A stretch of DNA of 64,000 bases from Herbaspirillum sp. AP02 (GTDB lineage: Bacteria > Pseudomonadota > Gammaproteobacteria > Burkholderiales > Burkholderiaceae_D): contig NZ_JADWMY010000001.1 in assembly GCF_015767275.1 (NCBI RefSeq), positions 372,001-436,000 of the forward strand, in the 5' to 3' direction. Shown in pieces: positions 41,913-51,109 of the stretch. The notes beneath the pieces were generated by a model that was not told the origin of the DNA, did not search any database, and saw only the letters and a program-made list of their open reading frames with translations. A program made the translations under genes and the position numbers. The stretch's first letter is position 1. Each line of letters begins with the position of its first letter.

Positions 41913-43271
41913 TCAGAACTTCGACGACACCGCCAGGCCCCATTTGCGTTCCTCGTCGCCGCTATCGGGCAGCAGGCCATTGGAGTAATCCAGGCTCAGG
42001 CCGACGTTCTGGTTGAAGTTGTAGGTCAGCACCGACTTCCAGTAATGGATGCTGCGATTGCCCTGCAGTGCCTTCAGGCCGGTAAAGGTCGTGGTGAAAT
42101 CGAAAGGCAGCGCCGGGTTGGTGGACGACACCGTGAACCCGGCCTGCGCGCCCAGGCGGATGAAGTCACGATGCTGGTCATACACATCCGGGTCACCACG
42201 ATTGATGTAGATACCGTTACGGCTCTGGCCCACCAGGATGGGCTTGAACGCCAGGCCATTGCCCCAGCGCAGGAAATCATTGAGCCGGCCCGGGCGCACC
42301 GGCGTGAGGGTGAAGTTGATCGTCAACAGGCGGCTGCCATCGGTGTTGTTGAGCAGATAGTCGGGACGCGCCGTCAGGTCTTCGGTATTGGCCGTATCGG
42401 CATGGGCGAAGTGGAAGGCCGACAGCATCCCGATCTGGGTGGTACGCGTGGTGGTGACGTCGCGATTGCCGGAATCATAGTTGGTGACGCGGTTCTGCTT
42501 GAAACCGACATAGGGCACCGCTTCATAGGTACTGCCCGGCTCGCCCATGGCGCGCTTGTCCAGCGAGTAACCGGTGTAGACCACCACGTCATTGGTACGG
42601 GACTGCGCCACGTCGTCATTGGCCAGCGCCACGCGAGCGCGATCCACTGAGGCGAAGCCGGCCTTGTCGCGGTGATCGATGGAAAGCTGGTCGGGATTGC
42701 CGCGCACGCGCACGTGATCCATCCAGCCGGCCTGCTGGGCAGCGGCGGGGGCGGCCGATGCTGCCGGCGTGGCCGCACTGCCGGCGGCGGCCGGCGCCAC
42801 CCCCATGGCCAGGGCGGAACCGGCATAGGCCATGGCGGGCGCGGCCTGGGCCGTAGTGCAGCTCAGCCCCGCCCGGCTGTTGTCGCGGAAAAAGGCCGCC
42901 ACCTCACTGCGGCCGTTCGGCTTGATCTGGTCATCCTTGCCGTCCAGCAGTCGCTGTACTTCTTCGGCCATGTGATCGACGTTGCAGCTATCGCCCTGGC
43001 AGGTCTGTCCATTGGCTTTTTCAGCAGCGCGCTTTTGCAGCAGCCAGGCCACCAGCGCCCGCGGCGAGGACAGCGGCGCAGGCTCCTTGCCCACCGACAG
43101 ATAGGCCGTGCTGACCGGATAGGTGCGGATCAGGCTGGCGGCCAGTTGATCCTTGTCCAGCGTCAGATCGTTGCGGCACAGGCCGGTAAGCTCGGCCGCC
43201 TGGGCCAGCGAGAGGGAGACAGGTGCGGCCAGCACCAGGGTGGCCGCATAGCGTGGGAGTCGTCGTCGCAT
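41913..43271 (-). CDS. Putative outer-membrane protein with C-terminal barrel, unknown function
   Basis: The 452-aa product is not assigned to a named family. A signal peptide is visible (MRRRLPRYAATLVLAAPVSL, cleavage after AQA). An N-terminal region to about 155 contains CRNDLTLDKDQLAASLIRTYP and paired cysteines (CQGDSCN). A low-complexity Ala-rich linker (about 165-195) follows, then a region of amphipathic strands (YNFNQNVGLSLDYSNGLLP, ending KWGLAVSSKF) with the C-terminal Phe typical of outer-membrane barrels. The start at 43271 fits the signal peptide although no ribosome site is evident. Its partner genes give no hint of function. Confidence 0.65.
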   Translation of the reverse strand: MRRRLPRYAATLVLAAPVSLSLAQAAELTGLCRNDLTLDKDQLAASLIRTYPVSTAYLSVGKEPAPLSSPRALVAWLLQKRAAEKANGQTCQGDSCNVDHMAEEVQRLLDGKDDQIKPNGRSEVAAFFRDNSRAGLSCTTAQAAPAMAYAGSALAMGVAPAAAGSAATPAASAAPAAAQQAGWMDHVRVRGNPDQLSIDHRDKAGFASVDRARVALANDDVAQSRTNDVVVYTGYSLDKRAMGEPGSTYEAVPYVGFKQNRVTNYDSGNRDVTTTRTTQIGMLSAFHFAHADTANTEDLTARPDYLLNNTDGSRLLTINFTLTPVRPGRLNDFLRWGNGLAFKPILVGQSRNGIYINRGDPDVYDQHRDFIRLGAQAGFTVSSTNPALPFDFTTTFTGLKALQGNRSIHYWKSVLTYNFNQNVGLSLDYSNGLLPDSGDEERKWGLAVSSKF

Positions 43272-43459
43272 GGGGTCGAAGGAATGAGCAGTCAAGGGAA
43301 TGGGAAAACGGGGAAAACGGGGAAGCGCGACGCCAGCAAAGAACGACAGGACCGCGCAAGGAAAACGGGAGAAGGCTTCCAGCAGAATGGGACTGAGGGC
43401 GACCGCCCGGCATTGCCGAGGAATATCGAGGAGGACCAAGGAGCGCCAGACCCGCCACC

Positions 43460-44578
43460 TCAGGCGGCCGACAGCGGCAGTCCTGGCAGCGGGCGCAGGT
43501 CCAGCTGGCCCAGCAGATAGGGCTGGATCACCAGCTTGTAGCTGTCCAGGTCAAAAGCCTTGAGACTGGCCGCCGGACGGGCCGGCAGCTGGCGGTGGTC
43601 GCGATCCAGCGAGCCCAGGTAGCGCCAGTGATCAATCACATGCACCTGCTGCCAGCCCTCACCCTGTTCGACGATGCCCATCGGGCCGGCATACGGCCAG
43701 GGCAGGATGCGCAGGTCCTCCAGCGCCTGCATCAGGCGTTGCTGGTGCTGCTCGTGGGATTCCTCACCGGTGCAAGCACCGCGGCAGCGACGGATCTGGC
43801 GACCGAAACAGGCCATGCCAAAACCGCCCGGCTGCTCCAGCCCGGTGACGATGGAGCACAGGCCGTGACCCTGCACCAGCTTGTGTAGCGCTTCTTGCGC
43901 CGCCCGTTCGCTGGTGAAGATGCCGAACAGGTTTTCGGCGCGGCTGAATTCACGCTCGGCCACCTGCGTGACCTGCGGCTGGCCATCCGCGCTCAGGCGC
44001 AACGTGAACAAGCCGCGCTTGCTGCGTTGCTTCTTGTTGTGGGCCGGGCGCAAGTCGCGCAGCAGACAATTCTCCAGCAGTGCCGCACCCAGCTCACCGG
44101 CGGTGCGGCGGCACTCGATGCGGCGGGTCTGGCCGATCAGGAACTGTTCTTCATGATTGTGCAGATGCGCCAGCACACGGCTGCGCAGGTTGACGCTGCG
44201 TCCCACGTACAGCGGGGCATCGTCCACGCCACGGAAAATGTAGACGCCGCAGGCATTGGGCAAGGCCTCGATGCTGGCACGCTCGATATGCAAGGGATAG
44301 CTGAAGGTCGCCGCCCGATGCGCCGCCGGCTGGGGCGCATTGAAGGTGGCCAGCGGCTGACCGGGCGCCCCCATGCCGCGCTGTCCTTCCTGGGCCAGCA
44401 GGCGCTCCACCAGTGCCGCCGGCAGCTTGCGCGGCGCGGCACCGCCCGGCGCCACGGCGCTCGCGTGTGGCATCAGGGAAGGCATGGCGGCCTGCAGGGG
44501 ACGGGTGAAAAGCTGGGTCAGCGAAGTGCGGTGGCTGAGGGTATTCATGGCGTGGGCCAATTCCTTCTTGGTATTCAT
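43460..44578 (-). CDS. cho: Excinuclease Cho (UvrC-like GIY-YIG nuclease)
   Basis: About 372 aa; the start is uncertain between ATGs at 44578 and 44548 (the second has AAGGAA at long spacing). The catalytic domain is ACGVYIFRGVDDAPLYVGRSVNLRSRVLAHL (GIY-YIG), followed by ELGAALLENCLLRDLRPAHNK with the metal-binding Glu, as in the N-terminal half of UvrC. C-terminal to it is a Cys-containing segment GMACFGRQIRRCRGACTGEE, also seen in UvrC/Cho. Cho makes the 3' incision in nucleotide excision repair of bulky lesions. It is longer than E. coli Cho (about 295 aa). It lies close to ligD-ku, among other repair genes. Confidence 0.88.
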   Translation of the reverse strand: MNTKKELAHAMNTLSHRTSLTQLFTRPLQAAMPSLMPHASAVAPGGAAPRKLPAALVERLLAQEGQRGMGAPGQPLATFNAPQPAAHRAATFSYPLHIERASIEALPNACGVYIFRGVDDAPLYVGRSVNLRSRVLAHLHNHEEQFLIGQTRRIECRRTAGELGAALLENCLLRDLRPAHNKKQRSKRGLFTLRLSADGQPQVTQVAEREFSRAENLFGIFTSERAAQEALHKLVQGHGLCSIVTGLEQPGGFGMACFGRQIRRCRGACTGEESHEQHQQRLMQALEDLRILPWPYAGPMGIVEQGEGWQQVHVIDHWRYLGSLDRDHRQLPARPAASLKAFDLDSYKLVIQPYLLGQLDLRPLPGLPLSAA

Positions 44579-44759
44579 GGCACGTCTGGACGTGCTCGAC
44601 GGGTTTTGCAGAAGGCCCGGATGCACCGGGTCTTGAAGTTAAAGTGGATTATGAAGTTGACCCGCCGCGCCCACAGTCGGCAGGAAGATGAAGATCGTGT
44701 AGGACATTGCCGCCCTGCCGAGCCTGGAGGCCACAGCGCCGCCACCGCACGAACCCGGT

Positions 44760-47393
44760 TCAGACGCTCTCGAAGGCGTCCAGCATCGCCTTGGTCAACC
44801 GCTGCCTGGCCTTGCCGAATCCGGCCCAGGGATCGTGGTCCTGGAGGTCCTTGAGCCGCTGCGGCATGGTGGCGACCTTGAAATGATCGGCCGTGATGCC
44901 CTGGTCCAGCTCTTCCCAGGTGATCGGCACCGACACCGCTGCCCCTTCGCGGGCACGGACCGAATAGGCGACCACGGTGGTCGCTCCCGGGGCATTGCGC
45001 AGGTAATCGATGAAAATCCTGCCCTGACGCGCCGCCTTGCTCATGCGGGCAATGAAACGGTCCGGCAGCACCCGGGCCAGATGAGCGGCCACCCGGTGCG
45101 CCCAGTCCTTGACCACGTCCCAGCGATGATCAGGACGGATCGGCACCATCACATGCAGGCCCTTGCCACCGGAAGTCTTCAGGTAACACGCCAAACCTAT
45201 CTCCTGCAGCAGGCCGCGCATCAGCTGCGCCCCCTCCACTACCACAGCCCAGGGCACATCCGGCGCGGGATCGAGGTCGAACACCACCCGGTCCGGTTTG
45301 TCCAGCGCACGACCAGTGGCGCCCCAGGCATGCAGTTCGAGCACGCCCATCTGCACCGTCGCCACCAGGCCGGCAACATCGTTGACCATCATGTACCGGG
45401 CGCTGCCCTCGCCTTCTGGGACCTCGATGGCGTCGATGGCCTCGGGCATGCCCTGACCGATGTGCTTCTGGAAGAAGCATTGACCGCCCTGCCCGTCCGG
45501 ACAGCGCACCAGCGACAAGGGCCGTTGTTTCAGTTCGGGCAGGATGAACCCGGCCACGCTCTGGTAGTAGCGCGCCAGCTCCAGCTTGGTCAGGCCGGTG
45601 TCGGGGAAGAGAATCTTGCCCGGATGCGTGAGTTTCACCCCCGCGACTATTACCGGTCGGGACAGGTCGGCCTTGCTCACCCCTTTGCTGCTGCCTGCCT
45701 CATCGCCCTCATCGCCAACATCGGCCGCGTGCGCCAGGGCTTGCTCCGTCTCGCGCACGATGTCACGGGCCTGCTTGTCCTCCCGCAGCGCCAGGAAACT
45801 GCCGTGTCGCAGAATCCCCGAGCGGGTCCACTGCGCGAACTTGACCTCGGCCACCAGTTCGGGCGCCAGCCAGTGCACCCCACGTCGTTGCTGCCCCGTC
45901 GGTGGATTGACGAAGGCCGGCTGGTCCTGCTCCAGCTTGCGGAACCGCTTCAACAGCTTCGCCAGTAGGCGATCATCGAAACCGGTGCCGACCCGCCCCG
46001 CATACTGCAACTGTCCCTTATCGTCATATACGCCCACCAGAATGGCACCGAATCCGCTGCGCTGGCCGGCCGGCTCGGTATAACCGGCGATCACGAATTC
46101 CTGGCGACGCTCGCACTTGAGCTTGAGCCAGTTGCGGTCGCGGCGCCCGGTGTAGGGCGCATCGGCGCGCTTGACCACGATGCCCTCCATGCCGTGCTGG
46201 CAGGCATGCCGGAACACCGCATCGGTATGACCGGCGATGTGCTCGCTGTAGAGCAGCAGTCCGTCCTCATCCGCACCAGGAATCAGGGTGCGCAGCAATT
46301 CCTTGCGCTGGCGCAGCGGAACCTCCCGCAGATCGTGACCATTCAGGAACAGCAGATCGAAGGCATACAGCGCCCGCCGGATGCCATCGGCCTGCTGCCG
46401 GTCGCCGCGCACCAGGGTCTGCAGGGCCTCGAAGCTGATTTGCCCGTGCTCGTCCAGCGCCACGACCTCGCCGTCGATCCAGGCATCGTCCACCGGCAGT
46501 CGTTCCAGGGCCTTGACCAGGATCGGCCAGCGATGGCTCCAGTCCAGGCCTTCGCGGGTGTAGATGGCGGCCCGGCCGGCGTCGATGCGACACAGGCCGC
46601 GATAGCCATCGAACTTCAGTTCGCTGAGCCATTCATCACCCTGCGGCGCCTGATCAACCAGCGTCGCCAGTTGCGCGTCCATGGCGTCCGGCAGCTTGGC
46701 CGGGTGTGGCAGGCCGCTCTCTGTCTCTGGCGCTGCGCTGGACTGCTTGTGCCTGGAGGGCTTGGTGGCTTTCTTCGACCGGGCCGCTGGCTTGCCTTCT
46801 TGTCCTTGATCCGCGACACCAGCCTCGTCACCGCGATCCTTCACACTTTCCGGTCGCAACTCGGTGATCGCGGCCGCCTTGCCGCTGCGGGCGGCCTCAT
46901 CGTCGTCCTTGATGAGCAGCCAGTTTTCCTTGCCATCAGCCGCCGGCTTGCCCATGCGGACCAGCGCCCAGCGTCCCTGCAGCTTGTCGCCCTGGAGTTC
47001 GAAACTGAGATGGCCCTTCTTCAGGCCGGCCTGCACGTCACCCTGCGGCCGCCACTGGCCGCGGTCCCACAGCACCACGTGGCCCGCGCCGTACTGGTGT
47101 TCCGGGATGTCGCCTTCGAAGCTGCCATAGTCCAGCGGATGGTCTTCCACCCGCACGGCCAGCCGCTTGTCATGCGGGTCCAGGCTCGGGCCTTTGGGAA
47201 CGGCCCAGCTCTTGAGTACGCCATCCAGTTCCAGGCGGAAGTCGTAGTGCAGGCGCCGTGCATGGTGGCGCTGGATGAAGAAATGCAGCCCGTCCTCGGC
47301 CGTCCGGGCTGACCGATGGCCTCTGCCGGAGGGCTCCGGGGTGAGCGTAAAGTCGCGCTTGGCATGATAGCGTTCCAGGGACGATGCGCTCAT
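44760..47393 (-). CDS. ligD: DNA ligase D (LigD): phosphoesterase, ligase and polymerase domains
   Basis: The 877-aa protein performs the end-processing and sealing steps of bacterial non-homologous end joining. The order is PE-Lig-Pol. The 3'-phosphoesterase domain (about 30-170) has QRHHARRLHYDFRLELDG and HPLDYGSFEGDIP. A charged linker (about 165-230) follows. The ligase domain has the nucleotidyl lysine in ELKFDGYRGL (Lys260), DGEVVALD, EGIVVKR and WLKLKC. The primase-like polymerase domain (about 585-877) has FDLDPAPDVPW and KTSGGKGLHVMVPI. The start overlaps the ku stop by 4 bp. This order is the one common in Pseudomonas and Burkholderiales. Confidence 0.96.
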   Translation of the reverse strand: MSASSLERYHAKRDFTLTPEPSGRGHRSARTAEDGLHFFIQRHHARRLHYDFRLELDGVLKSWAVPKGPSLDPHDKRLAVRVEDHPLDYGSFEGDIPEHQYGAGHVVLWDRGQWRPQGDVQAGLKKGHLSFELQGDKLQGRWALVRMGKPAADGKENWLLIKDDDEAARSGKAAAITELRPESVKDRGDEAGVADQGQEGKPAARSKKATKPSRHKQSSAAPETESGLPHPAKLPDAMDAQLATLVDQAPQGDEWLSELKFDGYRGLCRIDAGRAAIYTREGLDWSHRWPILVKALERLPVDDAWIDGEVVALDEHGQISFEALQTLVRGDRQQADGIRRALYAFDLLFLNGHDLREVPLRQRKELLRTLIPGADEDGLLLYSEHIAGHTDAVFRHACQHGMEGIVVKRADAPYTGRRDRNWLKLKCERRQEFVIAGYTEPAGQRSGFGAILVGVYDDKGQLQYAGRVGTGFDDRLLAKLLKRFRKLEQDQPAFVNPPTGQQRRGVHWLAPELVAEVKFAQWTRSGILRHGSFLALREDKQARDIVRETEQALAHAADVGDEGDEAGSSKGVSKADLSRPVIVAGVKLTHPGKILFPDTGLTKLELARYYQSVAGFILPELKQRPLSLVRCPDGQGGQCFFQKHIGQGMPEAIDAIEVPEGEGSARYMMVNDVAGLVATVQMGVLELHAWGATGRALDKPDRVVFDLDPAPDVPWAVVVEGAQLMRGLLQEIGLACYLKTSGGKGLHVMVPIRPDHRWDVVKDWAHRVAAHLARVLPDRFIARMSKAARQGRIFIDYLRNAPGATTVVAYSVRAREGAAVSVPITWEELDQGITADHFKVATMPQRLKDLQDHDPWAGFGKARQRLTKAMLDAFESV

Positions 47394-48451
47394 GCCTGCG
47401 CCCTCCGCGAGCTGGTGCGCTCGCCGGTGCTGCGACGCGAGGTGCTGCTGCTTTTGCTTTTGCTCGTGCTCTTGGCGCTAGCCCTCACCTTGGTATGGGG
47501 CCCAGGCTTGGCGTTGCTGGTGCTGCCATGGGTACTGCCGCGCTTGGTGGCCGGTTTACGGTCGGCCAGCTTGTGGACCTTGGCGCCCTGTTTCGGCTTT
47601 TCCTCATCCACATCGTCGCGACTCTCCTTGCGCGCCTTGGTCGACGCCTTGCCGCGCCCATCCAGACTGCTCTTGAGCAGCGCCATCAGGTCCACCACCT
47701 TGGCCCCGCTGCTGGTGGGCGCTGCGGCTTCATCGGGTTCGGCAACCTCATGCGTCTGCCGGCTCTTGATCTTCTTCCTGATCAGGGCCAGCACGTCATC
47801 GCGATAGCTGTCATGGAACTGTTCCGGCGCCCACTCTGCGGACATGTGATCCACCAGGGCGCGTGCCATCTCCACCTCCTGCCGAGTCACCGCCGCCTTC
47901 TTCGACTTGCGCGACGGCACCGGCAGATCGTCCGGTGCGCGCAATTCGCTGGGGTAGCGCAAGGTGATCAGTTGCAGCATGTCCCCCTGCGGAATGAGCG
48001 CTGCCAGGTGCTGGCGGGTACGGATGACGATCTGGGCAATGGCCATCTTGTCGCTGGCCAGCAGGGTCTCGCGCAATAGCGCATAGGCCTTGTCGCCCCC
48101 CTTGGCCGGGGCCAGGAAGTAAGGTTGCTCGTAATACAGGATGGGAACCTGCTCGCGCTCCACGAAGCTCTGGATATCGATGCTCTGGGTCGCCTCCACA
48201 TTGGCGCGGCGCAGGTCTTCGTCGGACATGAGGACAAACTTGCCGTCCTCGTATTCATAGCCCTTGATGATGTTTTCCCACGGTACTTCACGGCCGGATC
48301 TCTTGTTGTAGCGCTTGTAGCCCACTGGTGACAGGTCGCGCTTGTCCAGCAGCGTGAAGTCCAGCTCATCGTGCTTCTCGGCGGTATAGAGTTCGACCGG
48401 GATATTGATCAGCCCGAAGCTGATCGCCCCTTTCCAAAGTGCGCGTCGCAT
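47390..48451 (-). CDS. ku: Ku protein for non-homologous end joining
   Basis: The 353-aa protein has the Ku core (about 1-260): MRRALWKGAISFGLINIPVELYTAE, KRYNKRSGREVPWENIIKGYEYEDGKFV, and the bridge region QSFVEREQVPILYYEQPYFLAP. A Lys/Arg/Ser/Thr-rich tail of nearly 100 residues follows, longer than the minimal bacterial Ku and likely DNA-binding. It binds double-strand ends and recruits LigD, whose gene overlaps its 3' end. GGAGGAA precedes the ATG at 48451. A GTAGGAA element lies 82 bp upstream, mirrored by TCCTAC ahead of the divergent poxB-like gene. Confidence 0.95.
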   Translation of the reverse strand: MRRALWKGAISFGLINIPVELYTAEKHDELDFTLLDKRDLSPVGYKRYNKRSGREVPWENIIKGYEYEDGKFVLMSDEDLRRANVEATQSIDIQSFVEREQVPILYYEQPYFLAPAKGGDKAYALLRETLLASDKMAIAQIVIRTRQHLAALIPQGDMLQLITLRYPSELRAPDDLPVPSRKSKKAAVTRQEVEMARALVDHMSAEWAPEQFHDSYRDDVLALIRKKIKSRQTHEVAEPDEAAAPTSSGAKVVDLMALLKSSLDGRGKASTKARKESRDDVDEEKPKQGAKVHKLADRKPATKRGSTHGSTSNAKPGPHTKVRASAKSTSKSKSSSTSRRSTGERTSSRRAQA

Positions 48452-48648
48452 CGCTTCCTCCACAGTCTTGCTGATGCGCCGATTATGCGAGCCCGGCCCC
48501 GCTTCCACAGTCGGCCGGTTGATGAAGCCGGCGTAGGAATGTGTCGCAGGCGCGCACTTCTCCTACACCGATTTACCGCACAGACCGATACAGGCGCGCC
48601 CTCCGGCGTCTTACTCTTGGACCAATCTTCCTCGTCCATGGAGCCGAC

Positions 48649-50343
48649 ATGTCCGCCACCGTTGCAGAAATCCTCATCGACACCCTGTACCAGATCGGGG
48701 TGCGCCAGATCTTCGGCGTCGTCGGTGACGCCCTGAATCCCCTCACCGACGCCATCCGTCGCGACAAGCGCATCGAATGGATAGGCGTGCGCCACGAAGA
48801 AGGTGCGGCCCTGGCCGCCGCCGGCCAGGCCAAGCTGACCGGCCGTCTGGCGGTCTGCTGCGGCACCACCGGCCCCGGTGCCAATCACCTGGTGGCCGGC
48901 CTGTATGAAGCCCGCAAGGACCATGCCCCGGTCCTGGCCATCTCCGGCGGCGTGCCGGCTGCACGCCGTGGTACCGATTATCTGCAGGAAAATTCACCCG
49001 ACCTGCTCTTTCGCGACGTCGCGGCCTACAGCCAGACCGTCACCAGTGCCGACCAGGCGCCTGCCGTCTTCCACCAGGCCATTGCCCAGGCCTACGCCCA
49101 ACGCGGCGTAGCCCACCTTAACCTGCCGGCCGACATCATCGGTGCCCGTACCTCCAATACCGTCCCCAGCCTGCACACCCTGCGCGAGCGCGCCGAGCTG
49201 GCGCCGCCGCCGGCTGACATCCAGGCCGCCGCTGAACTGATCAACGCCGCCGGCTCGGTCGCCATCTTTGCCGGCAATGGCTGCCGGGGTGCCATCGACC
49301 AGGTGCTGGCCCTGGCCAGCAAATTGCAGGCACCGGTGATGCACACCTTCCGTGGCAAGGACCTGATGGCCTACGACCACCCGCACTGGATCGGCGGGGT
49401 CGGCCTGATCGGCGGCGCGCCCGGCACCGATGCGCTGCAGGCGGCCGAACTGATGCTGATGCTGGGGTCGGACTATCCCTACTCGGAATTCCTGCCCACC
49501 CAGTCCAAGGTGATCCAGATCGATGAACGCGGCTTCGTCCTCGGACGCCGGGCCCCGGTCACGCTGGGGATCACCGGCTCGGTCGGTCCCAGCGTGCGGG
49601 CGCTGCTGGAAAAGGTCGAGGGCAAGACCGACGGCAGTTTCCTGCAGAAGGTCAATGGCGAGCGCGAACGCTGGAACGCCAAGCTCGACAGCGCCGCCGA
49701 AATCAAGCGTCAGCACAAGAAGATCAAGCCCCAGAGCCTGGCCCGCACCCTGAGCGACCTGGCCGATGACGATGCGACCTTCGTGGTCGATACCGGCGTG
49801 GTGACGCTGTGGTGCGGCAACTGGATTCGCCAGCGCGGACAACAACGCATCCTGGCGTCCTTCAACAACGCCGCCGTGGGTACCTCGCTGGGCCAGGCCA
49901 ATGGCATCCAGGTCCTGGATCGGCAGCGTCAGGTCGTGGTGGCGGTGGGCGACGGCGGCTTCACCATGTTGCTGGGGGAGTTCATGACCAGCGTGGAGCA
50001 CAAGCTGCCCCTGAAGGTGGTGGTCTTCAACAACCGCGAATGGGGGCTGGTCCATCTGGAGATGGAAGAAGCCGGCATGCCCGCCTTCGAAGGTTCGGAA
50101 TTCCCCAATGCCGATTTCGCTGCCTTTGCCCGCGCCTGCGGCGGCCAGGGCTTCACCGTGCGCACCCCCGACGAGCTGCAGGAGAACGTGCAGCAGCTGC
50201 TGGCCGCGCCCGGACCGGCGGTGCTGGATGTCTTCATCGAACCATCCGAATTGCCGGTCATGCCGCACATCAAGATGGAACAGATATGGCGCTTTGGCCT
50301 GGCCAAGGTGCGCGAGAGCCTGATCGCCATGAAAGGAGGCTGA
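48649..50343 (+). CDS. Thiamine diphosphate-dependent enzyme, PoxB-like (pyruvate oxidase type)
   Basis: The 564-aa protein has the three-domain ThDP fold: an N-terminal Pyr domain with the catalytic Glu in RHEEGAALAAAGQAKLTG, the TTGPGANHLVAGLYEARKD block, a central domain, and the C-terminal PP domain with VVAVGDGGFTMLLGEFMTSVEHKLPLKVVVFNN (GDG...NN). GEFMTSVEHKLPLK is characteristic of PoxB-type pyruvate oxidases. The E. coli type feeds electrons to quinone and makes acetate in stationary phase. Acetolactate synthase-like enzymes are the alternative. GGAG precedes the ATG at 48649. It is divergent from ku and followed after 2 bp by a small gene. Confidence 0.85.
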   Translation: MSATVAEILIDTLYQIGVRQIFGVVGDALNPLTDAIRRDKRIEWIGVRHEEGAALAAAGQAKLTGRLAVCCGTTGPGANHLVAGLYEARKDHAPVLAISGGVPAARRGTDYLQENSPDLLFRDVAAYSQTVTSADQAPAVFHQAIAQAYAQRGVAHLNLPADIIGARTSNTVPSLHTLRERAELAPPPADIQAAAELINAAGSVAIFAGNGCRGAIDQVLALASKLQAPVMHTFRGKDLMAYDHPHWIGGVGLIGGAPGTDALQAAELMLMLGSDYPYSEFLPTQSKVIQIDERGFVLGRRAPVTLGITGSVGPSVRALLEKVEGKTDGSFLQKVNGERERWNAKLDSAAEIKRQHKKIKPQSLARTLSDLADDDATFVVDTGVVTLWCGNWIRQRGQQRILASFNNAAVGTSLGQANGIQVLDRQRQVVVAVGDGGFTMLLGEFMTSVEHKLPLKVVVFNNREWGLVHLEMEEAGMPAFEGSEFPNADFAAFARACGGQGFTVRTPDELQENVQQLLAAPGPAVLDVFIEPSELPVMPHIKMEQIWRFGLAKVRESLIAMKGG

Positions 50344-50345
50344 AC

Positions 50346-50612
50346 ATGGAAAGCCAGATGAGCATTGAGCAGCAACGCGAGGACTATGCCCGCGAATTGA
50401 AGCGGCGCTTCGCCGATTACAAGCAATGGGCCATCACGCACTGGCCGGTGAGCGAGCAGCCGCTGGATGATGCCGCTTTCGTCGCCTCCGAGCGAGAACT
50501 GGAACTGCTCACCGGCAGCAGGTTGCATCCCGGGCACCAGGACGGCGCACCGCCCGCCGGCGGACCACAGCAGGCGCAGTTCGAGGATGTGACGCCCGCG
50601 CCCTGGCCGTGA
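50346..50612 (+). CDS. Small hypothetical protein co-transcribed with the poxB-like gene
   Basis: The 88-aa product is not recognised. It begins MESQMSIEQQREDYARELKR, is helical and highly charged to about residue 60 (FADYKQWAITHWPVSEQPLDDAAFVASERELELLTG), and ends in a Pro/Gly-rich tail. An excellent ribosome site AAAGGAGG precedes the ATG, 2 bp after the poxB-like stop. The tight spacing suggests a common transcript and perhaps a shared stress role. Confidence 0.7.
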   Translation: MESQMSIEQQREDYARELKRRFADYKQWAITHWPVSEQPLDDAAFVASERELELLTGSRLHPGHQDGAPPAGGPQQAQFEDVTPAPWP

Positions 50613-50823
50613 GCGAGACCCGCGCACAGCCTGGCAGTCGCTTTGCCTCTGCATTGCCGCTGCATTGCCTCGATTCTTACGCGGGGTTGCGCTGCCCGCT
50701 TATACCGCCTCCATGGGTGGCGCAGTAAGCTTGATTTCACCGGTCGCATCGTTGGCGCGATGCATCGATCCGATCAGGTCTGCATGGACCAGAGACTGAT
50801 ACTTAAAGTTAAAGGAGGTCATC

Positions 50824-51039
50824 ATGAGCGCAAGCAAACACGACAACAAGGATCATCGTCCCAACCAGTACGACACTCCCTCGGAGGTCGCGCTGGATGA
50901 AGCCAATGAAATGAGCTTCCCCGGCAGCGACCCGGTGGCCACCTCCAATATCACGCGCATCGAAAAGGCGCCCGAGATGGACAAGGCCAGCAACGATCAC
51001 CAGAACCGCAACAAGGTTCGCCAGAATACCCCGGACTAA
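50824..51039 (+). CDS. Small hydrophilic hypothetical protein, 71 aa
   Basis: Unrecognised protein, very hydrophilic and probably disordered (MSASKHDNKDHRPNQYDTPS, then EVALDEANEMSFPGSDPVATS, ending NRNKVRQNTPD). AAAGGAGG precedes the ATG, indicating strong translation. It has its own promoter region (about 200 bp after the previous gene) and is followed by a strong terminator. Small disordered proteins of this sort in such neighbourhoods are often stationary-phase or desiccation proteins; this is inference only. Confidence 0.7.
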   Translation: MSASKHDNKDHRPNQYDTPSEVALDEANEMSFPGSDPVATSNITRIEKAPEMDKASNDHQNRNKVRQNTPD

Positions 51040-51061
51040 CCCACAATCCGCCCCCACCCAG

Positions 51062-51093
51062 GGTGGCCGGTGCATGCCGGCCACCCTTTTTTC
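51062..51093 (+). terminator. Intrinsic terminator after the 71-aa gene
   Basis: A perfect 10-bp stem (51062-51071 with 51078-51087, GGGTGGCCGG/CCGGCCACCC), 6-base loop, six T's. It ends only 17 bp before the PfpI gene start, so that gene needs read-through or a promoter within or before the hairpin. Confidence 0.9.
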
Positions 51094-51109
51094 TTCAGGG
51101 AGATCCCTC

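Noticed and set aside
43300-43330. Tandem GGGGAAAAC units upstream of the outer-membrane protein gene considered as a regulatory array
   Set aside because: Only two to three copies in a purine-rich leader; no dyad or spacing pattern supporting a binding site.
44579-44759. Search for a LexA box upstream of cho and in the ligD-cho gap
   Set aside because: No CTGT-N8-ACAG or close match was found; SOS control of cho is not supported here.
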